64,000 bases of DNA from VSJD01 sp041653875 (GCA_041653875.1 JBAZEM010000001.1:62001-126000), one strand, 5' to 3'; counted from the stretch's first letter, positions 17,001 through 25,991 are shown. Notes: generated by a model from the letters alone, not told the origin. Numbers and translations are program-made.

Positions 17001-18068
17001 TCACTCCGCCAGGACGATCACATCGTCCGGATTTACGTGGAACGGGATTTCGTCCGCCGCCGCTGTCAGCGCCGGCCCGGTTTCCAGGGCCTTCATGACA
17101 AACCCATTTGCCATCCGAATCCAAAATTCCGTGGCTTCCCCCAGATAAATGGTTTCCGCCAGGCGCCCGGCAAAACGGTTGCGGTCCTGGTCGGAAGATG
17201 GCCGCAGATGCAAGGCTTCGGGGCGGATGGCCAGGACAACCGCCGCGTCCGGCTGAAGCGCGCCGCGCAGGTCGCGGGCCGTCCATTCGCCGAAGTCCGT
17301 GGCGACGCTGGCCAGGCCGTCGGTCACGGCGCGAACCTTGCCCGGAACCAGATTGGCGCCGCCGATAAAGTCGGCCACGAAGCGGTTGGCTGGCCGCTCG
17401 TACAAGTCGCGCGGCGAACCGACCTGTTCCACGCGGCCCAGGCGTAAAATGGCGCAGCGGTCCGCCATGCTCAAGGCTTCCTTCTGGTCGTGGGTAACGT
17501 AGATTGTGGTGATGCCCAGGCGCTTGACCAAGCGCCGGATTTCAACGCGCATTTCCAGGCGCAGTTTGGCGTCCAGGTTGGAGAGCGGCTCGTCCAGGAG
17601 CAGGCAGGCCGGATCGATGACCAGCGCGCGCGCCAGCGCGACCCGCTGTTGTTGGCCGCCGGAAAGCCGATTAGGCTTGCGCCGCGCCAGATCCTCCATG
17701 TGCATGGCCGCCAACATGCGTTCGACACGCTCCCGCCGCTCCGGCGCGGGCAGGGTTCGTCCCGGCACCGTCAGGCCGAAGGCCACATTGTCGAACACCG
17801 TCATATGCGGCCAGAGGGCGTAGTTCTGGAAAACCATGCCGGTGTTACGGCGATGGGGCGGAAGGTCGTTGACGGCTTGTCCGTCAAACAGAATACGTCC
17901 TTCGTCGGGGGCAATGAAGCCCGCGATCATGCGCAAGAGCGTGGTCTTGCCGCAGCCGGAAGGGCCCAGCAGAAAAAAACATTCGCCGTCCCGGATCTCC
18001 AGCGATATGCCGTCCACGGCCGTAACGGCGTCAAACCTTTTGGCGATTGCCTGGAGGGAAACATTCAT
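17001..18068 (-). CDS. ABC transporter ATP-binding protein (FbpC/PotA type)
   Basis: 355 residues. Walker A GPSGCGKT at 35-42, signature LSGGQQQR at 135-142, Walker B LLLDEP at 156-161, followed by S-N-L-D and the switch histidine in YVTHDQKEAL. The C-terminal ~110 residues form a TOBE domain (NLVPGKVRAV; VVLAIRPEALHL). It drives the FbpB-like permease from the cytoplasmic side and is the first gene of the three-gene operon. Upstream lies only a 7-base-word array, with no recognisable Fur box. Confidence 0.95.
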   Translation of the reverse strand: MNVSLQAIAKRFDAVTAVDGISLEIRDGECFFLLGPSGCGKTTLLRMIAGFIAPDEGRILFDGQAVNDLPPHRRNTGMVFQNYALWPHMTVFDNVAFGLTVPGRTLPAPERRERVERMLAAMHMEDLARRKPNRLSGGQQQRVALARALVIDPACLLLDEPLSNLDAKLRLEMRVEIRRLVKRLGITTIYVTHDQKEALSMADRCAILRLGRVEQVGSPRDLYERPANRFVADFIGGANLVPGKVRAVTDGLASVATDFGEWTARDLRGALQPDAAVVLAIRPEALHLRPSSDQDRNRFAGRLAETIYLGEATEFWIRMANGFVMKALETGPALTAAADEIPFHVNPDDVIVLAE

Positions 18069-18069
18069 A

Positions 18070-18103
18070 AATGAGAAATGAAAAATTAAGAATGCAAAAT
18101 GCA
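18070..18103. repeat. Heptad array (AGAAATG family)
   Basis: AGAAATG-AAAAATT-AAGAATG-CAAAATG, unit 7, between the ABC ATPase start and the yidC stop. Confidence 0.6.
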
Positions 18104-18137
18104 GGCCCGGAGAAATATCCCGCTGCTTGCCTCTTCA

Positions 18138-19955
18138 TCATGCTTCATTCCGCATTTTTTTCATCGCCACCCGCTCTTTTTGGATCAACTGCTGGGCGAT
18201 CATGATGACCGTGTTGGTTGACCAGTACAGGACCAGGGCGGAGGGCATCGAATAAAACATGACCAGCATCATGACCGGCATGAAAAACAACATCATTTTC
18301 TGCTGGGCCGCGTCCGTGGCGGGCGTCATGGATTGTTGCCAGGCCTGGGTGGCCGCCATGAAAATCGGCAGGATATTGAGCGCGTCCCAACCCAGGATCG
18401 GGACGGTGAAGCCGAACGGGATCAGGCGCTCCGGTTCGCTGAGGTCCTTGATCCAGAGGAAGTCGGCGAAGCGCAGTTCGATGGCGCTGCGCAGGACGAC
18501 AAAGAGGGCGATGAACACCGGAATCTGGATCAGCATCGGCAGGCAGCCGCTCACGGGATTGACCTTGTTCTGTTTATACAAGGCCATGGTCTCTTCCTGC
18601 AATTTGCGCGGGCTGTCCTTGTGTTTCTTGCGCAGTTCCGCGATCAGGGGCTGGAGCGCCTGCATTTTCTTCATGCTCTCGGTGCTCTTGTGGGTCAGCG
18701 GCCAGAACAGAATGCGGATCAGGATCGTAAGCAGAATGATGGCGATTCCGTAATTGGGGATCACCGTATAGGTGGCATTCAGCACGACGAGCAGGAATTT
18801 GCACAGCGGCGACCACATGCCGAAATCCATGACATCTTCCTGATGCAGTCCCAGTTTCCGCAGGAGCGAATATTTTTTCGGCCCGGTGTAAAGTTTGAAC
18901 GTCTGGGTCGCGGATTCGCCCGGATTAAGGGTTCGCGCTGGGAGAAGAACTTGCGCGCCCACAGACTGGATCTCGGCGCTTTTGGGGGCCAGGCTGGGGT
19001 CGCGGGCCTCGCCGGGCGCCAGGGCGCGCTCCGCCGTCAATCGATATCCTGCCGTATCGCCTTCGGGCGCCAAAATTTGCGCAAAAAACTTGCTCTTGAC
19101 GGCCACCCAGTCGGCCGGCGTGTTGGTCTGCAGGGTGACCGTCCGAGGCATGCGTTTTTCCTCGTCCGCCTGCTGTTTGAACAGCTTGGGCAATTCGCCG
19201 GCCCAGTATTTTACGCCCTTGCCGCCGCTCGAATTGAGCACGTCAATGCCCATCGATTCCACGCCGGTGGCCTTGGATTCCTGTTTGCCGAGTTGCATGG
19301 AACCGAGCTGAACGCCGCCCTCCGGCAGTGTGACGGTCTGGAGTCCTTCGTTGCGGAACGTGTCCTGCACGCTAATCTGATAATCGGCGCCGAACGAAAC
19401 GAGGCGCGTGAAATGCACGCCCGCCGCCGTGGTTTTCTCGATGCGGAGATTGCCTTCGTCCGGTTGGATCGTAAAGTCGTTGCCGGCGGAAAGCTCCGGA
19501 ACCCCGGTATAAGTCAAGGCGGGCGCATTCGAAAAATCAAGAAGCATCGGACCGCTCTGCTTGTTCACAGTCTGCCGATACTTGGGCAACTCGGCGGCAA
19601 CCAGGCCGCCGCCCCAGGACGAAAACGTCAGGACCGCGTTTGCGTTGGTCAGGCTGAGACGCTGTTCCGGCTGACGGGGCGCCTCGGGGTGCGGCTGAGC
19701 GGAAGAGAGCGCGGTCAGCGCCGGCTCGTTCGAGCTTGCCGCAACGCTCGGTACTGGGGCGATTTGGGCTCCCGGCGTCCGGGCCTCTGCTTGATTGGTC
19801 AAGGCCGGCGCGCGCGCCGATTCCATGGCTGCGGCCGGTTTAGCCGGAGCCGGCGGGGGCGGGAAGAACCGGGCTTCAATTTTTGGCCATCCCATTGTCC
19901 AGGCCAGCATAAGCGCAAATAAAGCGACGATAACGATCAGGTCTTGTTTTTTCAT
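18138..19955 (-). CDS. yidC: Membrane protein insertase YidC
   Basis: 605 residues from ATG 19955 (MKKQDLIVIVALFALMLAW). The longer frame to 20015 adds a tail read through repeat-like DNA and is rejected. N-terminal membrane anchor, then a Pro/Ala-rich linker (residues ~25-105) and the large periplasmic beta domain to ~350. The insertase core of five membrane segments follows (GIAIILLTILIRILFWPLT; NPVSGCLPMLIQIPVFIALF). The positively charged hydrophilic-groove arginine is in LLTILIRI. Gram-negative type. It inserts inner-membrane proteins with or without SecYEG. It ends the rpmH-rnpA-yidD-yidC block. Confidence 0.97.
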   Translation of the reverse strand: MKKQDLIVIVALFALMLAWTMGWPKIEARFFPPPPAPAKPAAAMESARAPALTNQAEARTPGAQIAPVPSVAASSNEPALTALSSAQPHPEAPRQPEQRLSLTNANAVLTFSSWGGGLVAAELPKYRQTVNKQSGPMLLDFSNAPALTYTGVPELSAGNDFTIQPDEGNLRIEKTTAAGVHFTRLVSFGADYQISVQDTFRNEGLQTVTLPEGGVQLGSMQLGKQESKATGVESMGIDVLNSSGGKGVKYWAGELPKLFKQQADEEKRMPRTVTLQTNTPADWVAVKSKFFAQILAPEGDTAGYRLTAERALAPGEARDPSLAPKSAEIQSVGAQVLLPARTLNPGESATQTFKLYTGPKKYSLLRKLGLHQEDVMDFGMWSPLCKFLLVVLNATYTVIPNYGIAIILLTILIRILFWPLTHKSTESMKKMQALQPLIAELRKKHKDSPRKLQEETMALYKQNKVNPVSGCLPMLIQIPVFIALFVVLRSAIELRFADFLWIKDLSEPERLIPFGFTVPILGWDALNILPIFMAATQAWQQSMTPATDAAQQKMMLFFMPVMMLVMFYSMPSALVLYWSTNTVIMIAQQLIQKERVAMKKMRNEA

Positions 19956-20048
19956 AATGGTCGATAGATGGCGGCGTTTGGCATACAGTTCTTTGTTCCT
20001 GGTTTTTCGTTGCATGGATGCGCTTCTTTCGAAGCGCCGCTACAATTT

Positions 20049-20095
20049 CATTCGGCGTTGGATGTTCGGTGTTGGATGTTGGGCGTTTGCTTCAT
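20049..20095. repeat. Heptad array (GGCGTTG family)
   Basis: CGGCGTT-GGATGTT-CGGTGTT-GGATGTT-GGGCGTT-TGCTTC, unit 7, in the yidD-yidC gap. It shares the ending GGGCGTTTGCTT with arrays at 16939 and a similar end at 36731. A small palindrome, GCTTCTTTCGAAGCGCCGCTACA, adjoins at 20022-20044. Confidence 0.8.
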
Positions 20096-20099
20096 CCGG

Positions 20100-20309
20100 T
20101 CACGGCACGTGATCCACACCGCCGGGATGGAACGGGTGGCATTTGCCCAGCCGCACGATTCCCAGGGCGAGGCCTTTGAAACAGCCGTGTTTGTGAATGG
20201 CTTCGCGACAATAGGTGGAACACGACGGATAAAACCGGCAGCAATCTCCCAGCAGGGGCGAGATCGCGAGCTGGTAGGCGCGTATTAATATGTCTAATAA
20301 TTGGCGCAT
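20100..20309 (-). CDS. yidD: Membrane protein insertion efficiency factor YidD
   Basis: 69 residues. ILIRAYQLAISPLLGDCCRF is the family start (I-x-x-Y-x-x-x-I-S-P-L-x-G), then Y-P-S-C-S-T-Y-C-R-E-A-I-x-K-H-G with the conserved Cys. It ends C-H-P-F-H-P-G-G-V-D-H-V-P, matching the family C-terminal H-P-G-G-x-D-P motif. It is a small amphipathic membrane-associated protein assisting YidC. It overlaps the rnpA stop by 16 bases, which supports co-translation. Confidence 0.96.
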   Translation of the reverse strand: MRQLLDILIRAYQLAISPLLGDCCRFYPSCSTYCREAIHKHGCFKGLALGIVRLGKCHPFHPGGVDHVP

Positions 20310-20692
20310 TTCTTCAACCCTGCCTGGGCGGCCAGCCGGTTAATTTCCTGGACCAGGTCGCCCCATTTGGCTTTTATAACCGCGGGCCGCGCCACCAGCA
20401 CGACGTCCATGCGGCCCTGGAAGCCAGGCCGGTTCAACCGGAAAGCTTCCCGCAAACGACGCTTGGCCCGGTTGCGTATGACCGCCGGCCCGACTCGCCG
20501 GCCGGCCACCACTCCCAGGCGCAACGCGCCATCCTCGCCCGTGTAGCGCCACAGCACCATGAAGCGCCCGACAAACCGTTGCTGTTGCGCATAGGTTCGT
20601 TCGAACTGCAATTGCTTGGTCAGGCGCTGGCGCTTCGATAAGCGGCGGTCAAGCCGCTCGGGCGAGTCAGGTTGCGGTGCCCCAGTGGTCAA
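20294..20692 (-). CDS. rnpA: Ribonuclease P protein component
   Basis: 132 residues, a little longer than usual (about 115-120) because of an N-terminal extension. The signature R-N-R-A-K-R-R-L-R-E-A-F-R is at about residues 72-84, and the opening region R-L-T-K-Q-L-Q-F-E-R-T-Y matches the family. It binds the RNase P RNA and helps cleave the tRNA 5' leader. Canonical position between rpmH and yidD. The start ATG 20692 is not certain; a shorter protein would keep all motifs. Confidence 0.96.
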   Translation of the reverse strand: MTTGAPQPDSPERLDRRLSKRQRLTKQLQFERTYAQQQRFVGRFMVLWRYTGEDGALRLGVVAGRRVGPAVIRNRAKRRLREAFRLNRPGFQGRMDVVLVARPAVIKAKWGDLVQEINRLAAQAGLKKCANY

Positions 20693-20727
20693 TGCTTTCC
20701 CCCTGATAAGAATAGCCGGGTGTGCGG

Positions 20728-20865
20728 CTAATCGACGGTCAAGCGCCGCCGGCCCTTTTGGCGGCGGCTGGCCAAAACCTTGCGGCCATCCGCCGTGCGC
20801 ATGCGGGCGCGAAACCCGTGCTTGCGCTGTCTTTTTTTGACGGATGGATGATAGGTGGGATTCAT
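20728..20865 (-). CDS. rpmH: 50S ribosomal protein L34
   Basis: 45 residues from ATG 20865: TYHPSVKKRQRKHGFRARM, then T-x-D-G-R-K-V-L-x-x-R-R-x-K-G-R, the invariant L34 pattern. The longer frame to 20913 is not real: L34 never carries the extra 16 residues and the upstream AATCGGAGAAAATTT ribosome region fits the later ATG. It is the first gene of the block that ends with yidC. dnaA, its usual neighbour, is absent. Confidence 0.97.
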   Translation of the reverse strand: MNPTYHPSVKKRQRKHGFRARMRTADGRKVLASRRQKGRRRLTVD

Positions 20866-20902
20866 AAATTTTCTCCGATTAGTATGGATCAGTTTCCAGC
20901 GG

Positions 20903-20925
20903 CCGGCCTTCAACCGGAAGGCCGG
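20903..20925. promoter_or_regulatory. Hairpin in the rpmH leader
   Basis: CCGGCCTTC and GAAGGCCGG form a 9-base stem with a 5-base loop about 40 bases upstream of the L34 start on the minus strand. It may be a leader structure or a REP-type palindrome. Confidence 0.3.
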
Positions 20926-21269
20926 GAGTCAAGTAATGCAACGGGTAATAATCCATTTCCCGGCGCGCTTGTCAAGCCCGCGCTCGCGCTCGATTTTTGT
21001 CGTGTAGTTTTGATATCAAAAAAAGTGGTTTACAACGATGGCGGACGCTGGCAGGAATGCCAGCAAATAATGTGACGGGAAAATTCATTTCGTGTTTCCG
21101 GCCTGACTTTCAAGCAAATCATGGCGGGCTGTTACACGTGAACGGCGGACAATAAAAGGAGCTGACTGTATGAAAACCATGCCAATATGCGATCTCCTCC
21201 GACCCTAAACTGAGATACAAAACGCTTGAAATCTATATCGTCAACCACACTGCGAATATTATCGCTTTT

Positions 21270-21734
21270 ACCGGAGCGGCATTGAATGGTAAACCTCTGC
21301 CGAAAGTTCAGTCCGACAAACTCCGTCAGATACTCACCATCAAGATGGGTGAAGACGATGAAATTCCGTTGGCCGATCCGGGATTTCCTGAAGATAGTCC
21401 GGCAGCTTGGCGGCAATATGCCATTGCCAATCAGGGCGGCCATGCCCGCAATGGCATCGAGAATGTTTTCAATGTCGAAAAGAACGGCGGGTTCGGGCTT
21501 GAGCACGCCTTCTACGCTAACACGGTGGCATCGCAAAATTATCACATCATGATGCAGGCGGCTTACATCATTTGGCAATTGCTGGCCAAAGGGTTGAGTC
21601 GACGCCTCCTGCATGCATGTCGCAAAATCACGGTTCTGAAGATGGTCGATCTGTTGCGTGTCAGCTTGTACTCGGTGCGCATCAACCCTCTCGTATCTTC
21701 CTTCGGCCAGCTCCGCTTCCTCTCGTCCGCTTGA
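21270..21734 (+). pseudogene. Transposase C-terminal relic
   Basis: An open frame from 21282 encodes 150 residues. Residues ~58-105 (RNGIENVFNVEKNGGFGLEHAF, then a helix ending IIWQLLAKG) resemble the end of DDE transposases with the pattern R-x-x-I-E-N-x-F-N-x-x-K-N-x-G-x-x-L-E-H. The N-terminal catalytic part is absent, and the upstream codons and last ~45 residues look degraded. The other bases of the rpmH to SH3-protein gap (20926-21983), including 21060-21270, hold no gene I can support. It is probably a dead insertion sequence. Confidence 0.5.
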
Positions 21735-21983
21735 ATCTGTGCGTAGCAGGACCTCCCGCCCGAACCCGCCTGCCTTTAACGACAACCTTCTTATCCGACG
21801 CTCTGCGCACGGGCCGCCAAGTTCTGCCCTTGACTCGCCACTATTTTGCTATTGCCACGCCCAACGCTCAAATGCGAATATGATTTGGAATGGTTGACGT
21901 TTTTTCTTCTTTGTTGCGCCGGGAAATGTTGTAACGTATAAATGTTTTTGCGCGGATCGTTGGCCGATAAAACAGGAGATTAT

Positions 21984-22469
21984 ATGATTCGAATCAAGCA
22001 AATTGCGGCGACAGTCGTGCTGACGGCCTTGGCCGCGCTGGCGGCTGCGGCGGCGACGATGAGCGTGCAGGTCAAGGACGCGCCCGTGCGGGCCACGCCG
22101 TCCTTTGTCGGCAAAGTCGTGGGCACGCTGGCTTACGGCGACCAAGTCGAGATCCGGCAAACGCAGGGCGCCTGGTCGCAGGTCGCCGGCGCGGGCGTGT
22201 CGGGTTGGCTGCACACCTCGGCGCTGTCCTCCAAGAAGATTGTGCTTGCGGCCGGGCGGGAACAGGCCAAGGTGGCCGCTTCCGGCGACGAGCTGGCGCT
22301 GGCGGGCAAGGGCTTTAACTCGGACGTCGAGGGCCAATTCAAGTCGGCGCATAAGGATATCGATTTCACCTGGATCGACCGGATGGAAAAAATCCGCATT
22401 CCCGCGGCGGACATGCAGTCCTTCCTTAAAGACGGCGGCGTGACGCCCAAGGAAGGAGGCGCGAAATGA
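21984..22469 (+). CDS. Exported SH3-domain protein
   Basis: 161 residues from ATG 21984, chosen because ACAGGAGAT lies 6 bases upstream; the frame opens at 21942. The signal peptide is MIRIKQIAATVVLTALAALAAAAA. Residues ~27-85 form a bacterial SH3 domain (VKDAPVRATPSFVGKVV, L-A-Y-G-D-Q-V-E-I, G-W-L-H-T-S-A-L). The remainder is a helical, Lys-rich tail. It is probably periplasmic and cell-wall-binding. It overlaps the M48 protease gene by 4 bases (ATGA), so the two likely act together. Confidence 0.85.
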   Translation: MIRIKQIAATVVLTALAALAAAAATMSVQVKDAPVRATPSFVGKVVGTLAYGDQVEIRQTQGAWSQVAGAGVSGWLHTSALSSKKIVLAAGREQAKVAASGDELALAGKGFNSDVEGQFKSAHKDIDFTWIDRMEKIRIPAADMQSFLKDGGVTPKEGGAK

Positions 22470-23389
22470 GCGCGCTTTATTATCGCTATATCGCCCTTTC
22501 TCTGAGTGTTCTGGCCTTGGCCGGTTTGCCGGCCTGCAAAACCATGGATACGATTTCGGAAATCGGCGCCGATGTGGCCGTGGCCTCCGGTGTGGCCACC
22601 CCGCAACAGGGTCAATCGATCAAGAAAGCCGGTTCGGCGGTCGGCAAGACGTTCGAATCCATCACGCCGGAGCAGGAATACTATATCGGCCGCACGGTGG
22701 GCGCCGTGGTGCTTAATCAATACAAGCCTTTGGACAACGCGGCCGCCAATCATTACCTGAACGTGCTTGGCCAGACGCTGGCCCAGTTCTCGGACAAGCC
22801 GGAAACGTTCGGCGGATATCATTTCCTGGTAATGGAAACGGAGGACGTGAACGCCTTTTCCGCGCCGGGCGGGTTGATTTTCATATCGCGCGGCATGATC
22901 CGCTGCTGCCGGAGCGAGGATGCGCTGGCCGCCGTGCTGGCCCATGAAATCGGGCACGTGGAGCTCCAGCACGGCTTGCAGGCCATCAGCAAGAGCCGGG
23001 TGACTTCGGCCCTGACGATTCTGGCTGCCGAGAGCGCCAAGTCGTTCGGCGGGCAGGAACTGGCCCAGCTGACGGAAGCCTTCGAGGGCTCGATCGGCGA
23101 CATCACCGCGACCATGATGAACAATGGGTATTCGCGCGGGTTCGAGCGCCAGGCCGATCGCGCCGCCGTGACGATCCTGCAGCGTTCCGGCTACGACCCG
23201 AACGGGCTGACCGCCATGCTGACCCAGATGAAGGCGCAAATCAAACCCGGCGGGCATGATTTTGCCAAGACCCATCCCTCGCCGGACAGCCGCATCGCGG
23301 ATATCGTGAAATGGATCGGCCCGGTCAAGCCGGTGGTTTCGCCCGCGGCGCGCCAGGCCAGATTTCAAGCGGCGGTTGGGAAAATCTAA
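22466..23389 (+). CDS. M48 family metalloprotease, lipoprotein
   Basis: 307 residues. Lipobox LPAC with Cys at residue 24. The zinc motif HEIGH is at 160-164 and the third ligand is probably the Glu in R-G-F-E-R-Q-A-D (about 225-230). No transmembrane segments of the HtpX class are present; this is the soluble/lipoprotein BepA/LoiP-like form that acts in envelope protein quality control (family knowledge). The start overlaps the SH3 gene. The C-terminal sequence TH-P-S-P-D-S-R-I-A-D-I is a typical M48 ending. Confidence 0.9.
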   Translation: MSALYYRYIALSLSVLALAGLPACKTMDTISEIGADVAVASGVATPQQGQSIKKAGSAVGKTFESITPEQEYYIGRTVGAVVLNQYKPLDNAAANHYLNVLGQTLAQFSDKPETFGGYHFLVMETEDVNAFSAPGGLIFISRGMIRCCRSEDALAAVLAHEIGHVELQHGLQAISKSRVTSALTILAAESAKSFGGQELAQLTEAFEGSIGDITATMMNNGYSRGFERQADRAAVTILQRSGYDPNGLTAMLTQMKAQIKPGGHDFAKTHPSPDSRIADIVKWIGPVKPVVSPAARQARFQAAVGKI

Positions 23390-23394
23390 CGGCC

Positions 23395-24438
23395 ATGCAA
23401 CGCAAATCTCTCCATATCGTGCTCCTTTATAATGCCTGCACGCTGGGCGCGCCCGACCAGCCCGATGACACCAGCGGCACCGATGACCTGCGCCGTATGA
23501 TTCGGCGCATGGCGCGGGTGTTGCGCGGGCTTAAGCACCGGGTAACGATCCTGCCACTGGCCCAGGATCTGCTGGCGTTCCAGCATCGCCTGCGGCGTTT
23601 GCAGCCCGATGTGGTCTTCAATCAATACGATGACGTTGTCCACGGGGCGCTCTATGAAATGCGCGTGGCCGCGCTGGTGCGCATGCTGGGCTACCCGATG
23701 ACCGGCTCGCCCGCCTTGGCGCTCGGACTGACCCGCTCCAAGTACATGACCGCCAGCCTGTTGCATGGCGTCGGTATTTCGATTCCGCCAAAAACCGAGC
23801 TCCTGGAGCGGATCGGCGACGTGGACCGGCATACCTGGCAATTTCCGCTGATTGTGCAGGCCAGCCAGGAACATGCCGGCATCGGCTTGGAGCGCGATTC
23901 GGTGGTTTATTCCAAAAAGGCGCTCCGGCACAAGGTGCGGCATATTCTCAAGACTTATCTTCAGCCGGCGCTGGCCCAGCGGTTTCTGCCGGGTCGGGAA
24001 TTCAACGTGGGGATCCTGGGCGGACGCAAGCCGTGTGTTCTGCCGTTGGCCGAGGTCAATTATTCGGAACTGCCCCCCGATATTCCGCCGATCATGTCGT
24101 TCGCCGCCAAGTGGCTGGAGAACACCGTGGAATATAAGAAAACCAGCGTGATCTGTCCGGCGCAGGTCGAGCCCGAGTTGGCGCGCGAGATCGGGCGGAC
24201 GGCCTTGCGGTCGTTTCGCGCCGTCAGCGGCTGGGGATATGGGCGTGTGGATATCCGCCTGGACGCAGCCGGGCAACCCCGCGTCCTGGAAGTGAACTGT
24301 AATCCCTCGCTGGAGGAAGATGTGGCCCTGGCGCGCTCGGCGGCGGCCGCCGGCATTTCTTATCCCCAGCTTTTACAGACGGTCATCAAGGCGGCCTTGG
24401 AACACACGCCCTTCGATATCGAAGTGCCGATGCTGTAG
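23395..24438 (+). CDS. ATP-grasp ligase, D-Ala-D-Ala ligase-like
   Basis: 347 residues from ATG 23395; the longer frame to 23311 overlaps the protease and is not needed. N-terminal Rossmann-like part with D-V-V-F-N-Q-Y-D-D (about 65-75) and L-T-R-S-K-Y-M-T. The central ATP-grasp has a weak glycine loop (HAGIGLERDSVV). The C-terminal metal site lies in R-V-D-I-R-L-D (about 285) and the final L-E-V-N-C-N-P-S-L (about 300), the usual Asp/Glu/Asn set. It probably makes an amide or peptide bond with ATP. It follows the protease by 5 bases. Substrate unknown. Confidence 0.85.
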   Translation: MQRKSLHIVLLYNACTLGAPDQPDDTSGTDDLRRMIRRMARVLRGLKHRVTILPLAQDLLAFQHRLRRLQPDVVFNQYDDVVHGALYEMRVAALVRMLGYPMTGSPALALGLTRSKYMTASLLHGVGISIPPKTELLERIGDVDRHTWQFPLIVQASQEHAGIGLERDSVVYSKKALRHKVRHILKTYLQPALAQRFLPGREFNVGILGGRKPCVLPLAEVNYSELPPDIPPIMSFAAKWLENTVEYKKTSVICPAQVEPELAREIGRTALRSFRAVSGWGYGRVDIRLDAAGQPRVLEVNCNPSLEEDVALARSAAAAGISYPQLLQTVIKAALEHTPFDIEVPML

Positions 24439-24439
24439 A

Positions 24440-24551
24440 AGAAGAGGTCAGAAGTCAGAGGTCAGTAGGCAGAAGATATTACCGTTTTAATTCTGACTTC
24501 TGCTTCGTATTTCTGACATCTGACCTTTGATCTCTGACCTCTATCTTCTGC
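24440..24551. repeat. Opposed heptad arrays between convergent genes (CAGAGGT family)
   Basis: Left: AGAGGTC-AGAAGTC-AGAGGTC-AGTAGGC-AGAAG. Right: TTCTGAC-TTCTGCT-TCGTATT-TCTGACA-TCTGACC-TTTGATC-TCTGACC. The pair fills the gap between convergent stops and could act as a bidirectional hairpin. Confidence 0.85.
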
Positions 24552-24559
24552 TCTCTTCC

Positions 24560-25597
24560 TTATTCCGTGAACCGGCCCATATAGGTGACGTCCATCGCCA
24601 GCGCGGTGGCCAGCGCGGTTACATCCATGAGGCGGTCGGTCGCCGTTGCGCGCGGGAAGACCAGGCCCAAGGCCTGGGCGCGGTCCTCCAATTTGGCGAT
24701 AATGGTGCCGACGTCTTCACTGCTTAGGCCCGACCAGTGTGCAACCCGCTCCAGCAGGTCGTCGTGATGCCGGTTGAACAGTTCGCGCGCCGGAAGTCGG
24801 TTATGGCCGCGCGTGTGCCGGAATATATCGCGGAGCTTGTCGTCCACGTAGCCTTGTGCGGCGGCGCGATACCGTTCCGCGCGCTGGCCATAGTGCTCCG
24901 CCAGGAGCATCGTCATTTCCGCAATGGGATTTTCCAGTTTACCGCCCAAACAGCGCACCGGCCGATTACGCATGTGCCGCATCAGCGAATCCACGTAACG
25001 AAGTTTGCGCAAGGCCGGCCATTGCCCATATTTCCGGCGCCAGGCCGAGCGGGGGGTCAACCAAACGGCAAACGTTTCCGCAAAATCCTCGTCCGGATGC
25101 TTTTGCGCATAATGGCGGCCATATTGACTGTGGGGAATATGCCGGACAAACTCGCGGCTGGCCGGATTGGGCTGGAAGCTGTCGCGATAAGGCTTGGAAA
25201 ACCGCCCGAACATATCTGTCCAGTCGGTGCGCTCCCACAGGCGATAGGCATAGTTGACGGCGTGCCCGGCTTCGTGGCGCAAGAACATCATCAGGAGCTG
25301 ATCGTCTTCCACTTCGCCGGTCTGTTCCTCCTCTATTTGGCGCAAGCGCTTGTCGGCCAAATAGAAAGGAATTCCGATCGCCGGCACCTCGTCCGGGCAT
25401 CCCCATGAATCCGTGAGATAGAAAGAGGGCTGGAAACGAAGTGCGCGCGTCGCAACCTCCCGGCGAATCCGCTCCACCGGCGCTTCGAGGGGCGAGTTTT
25501 CGATAGTCAAGCCCAGGTCGCAAATCCGGGTGTTGAGCAGTTCGTATCGGATGGTAGCCCAGCTGTTGACGAGCGATGAGGTGCGGGCCGCTGACAT
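24560..25597 (-). CDS. Putative zinc-binding metallopeptidase
   Basis: 345 residues. RHEAGHAVNYAYRLWERTDW: HEAGH occupies 108-112, and a downstream E174 in DEDFAETFAVWL is a good third zinc ligand. The spacing of ~60 residues resembles gluzincins. Part of the N-terminus and the C-terminal helical domain (~200-345) are family-specific and I do not recognise a named family beyond a putative zinc-binding metallopeptidase. No signal peptide is visible, so it may be cytosolic. It converges on the ATP-grasp ligase, whose neighbours include another protease. Substrate unknown. Confidence 0.7.
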   Translation of the reverse strand: MSAARTSSLVNSWATIRYELLNTRICDLGLTIENSPLEAPVERIRREVATRALRFQPSFYLTDSWGCPDEVPAIGIPFYLADKRLRQIEEEQTGEVEDDQLLMMFLRHEAGHAVNYAYRLWERTDWTDMFGRFSKPYRDSFQPNPASREFVRHIPHSQYGRHYAQKHPDEDFAETFAVWLTPRSAWRRKYGQWPALRKLRYVDSLMRHMRNRPVRCLGGKLENPIAEMTMLLAEHYGQRAERYRAAAQGYVDDKLRDIFRHTRGHNRLPARELFNRHHDDLLERVAHWSGLSSEDVGTIIAKLEDRAQALGLVFPRATATDRLMDVTALATALAMDVTYMGRFTE

Positions 25598-25764
25598 TGT
25601 ATGCCTTTTATGTTAAAATGATTGAGTAATACGGGCATAGGATATAAAATGCCTCCACATGATGGCTGGAGCCGCCTTGTCCGTGTTTTGCGCTTTTCGG
25701 ATGCGTCGGGGATTCTACGCCCAAGGTGTTTGAGTTCAAGATTAATCGGCGGTAACAACTCAGG

Positions 25765-25966
25765 CAGTCAGAAGTCAGAATTCAGGATACAGAATAAAAT
25801 ACGCAAGAATCAGCCATTAAAAAGAACGCGATGGGCATTCCGTCAAGGCCCCGCGTTTAGCGCCGGTTCTCTTTGTATTCGCTTGGCCTGTACGGGTTCT
25901 TTATCCTGACTACCTGCCCGCAGTGCTACGCACAGCGTTGCAGGCGGGCTGAATTCTGAATTCTGG
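25765..25966. repeat. Heptad arrays flanking a hairpin element
   Basis: The 25598-25991 gap holds no gene. CAGTCAG-AAGTCAG-AATTCAG-GATACAG-AATAAAA lies at 25765-25799 and the complementary GAATTCTGAATTCTGG at 25951-25966. Between them, CTGCCCGCAGTGCTACGCAC and GCGTTGCAGGCGGGC form a palindrome also seen at 9870 and 60218-60253. Confidence 0.7.
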
Positions 25967-25991
25967 CTGAGCAGTTACAATCGGCGATGCC

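Noticed and set aside
22133..23368. Long antisense open frame over the SH3/M48 genes
   Set aside because: High-GC shadow frame; the plus strand has motifs, ribosome sites and coupling. The same reasoning removes other long antisense frames, such as 18333-19922, 29291-30337 and 51510-52916.
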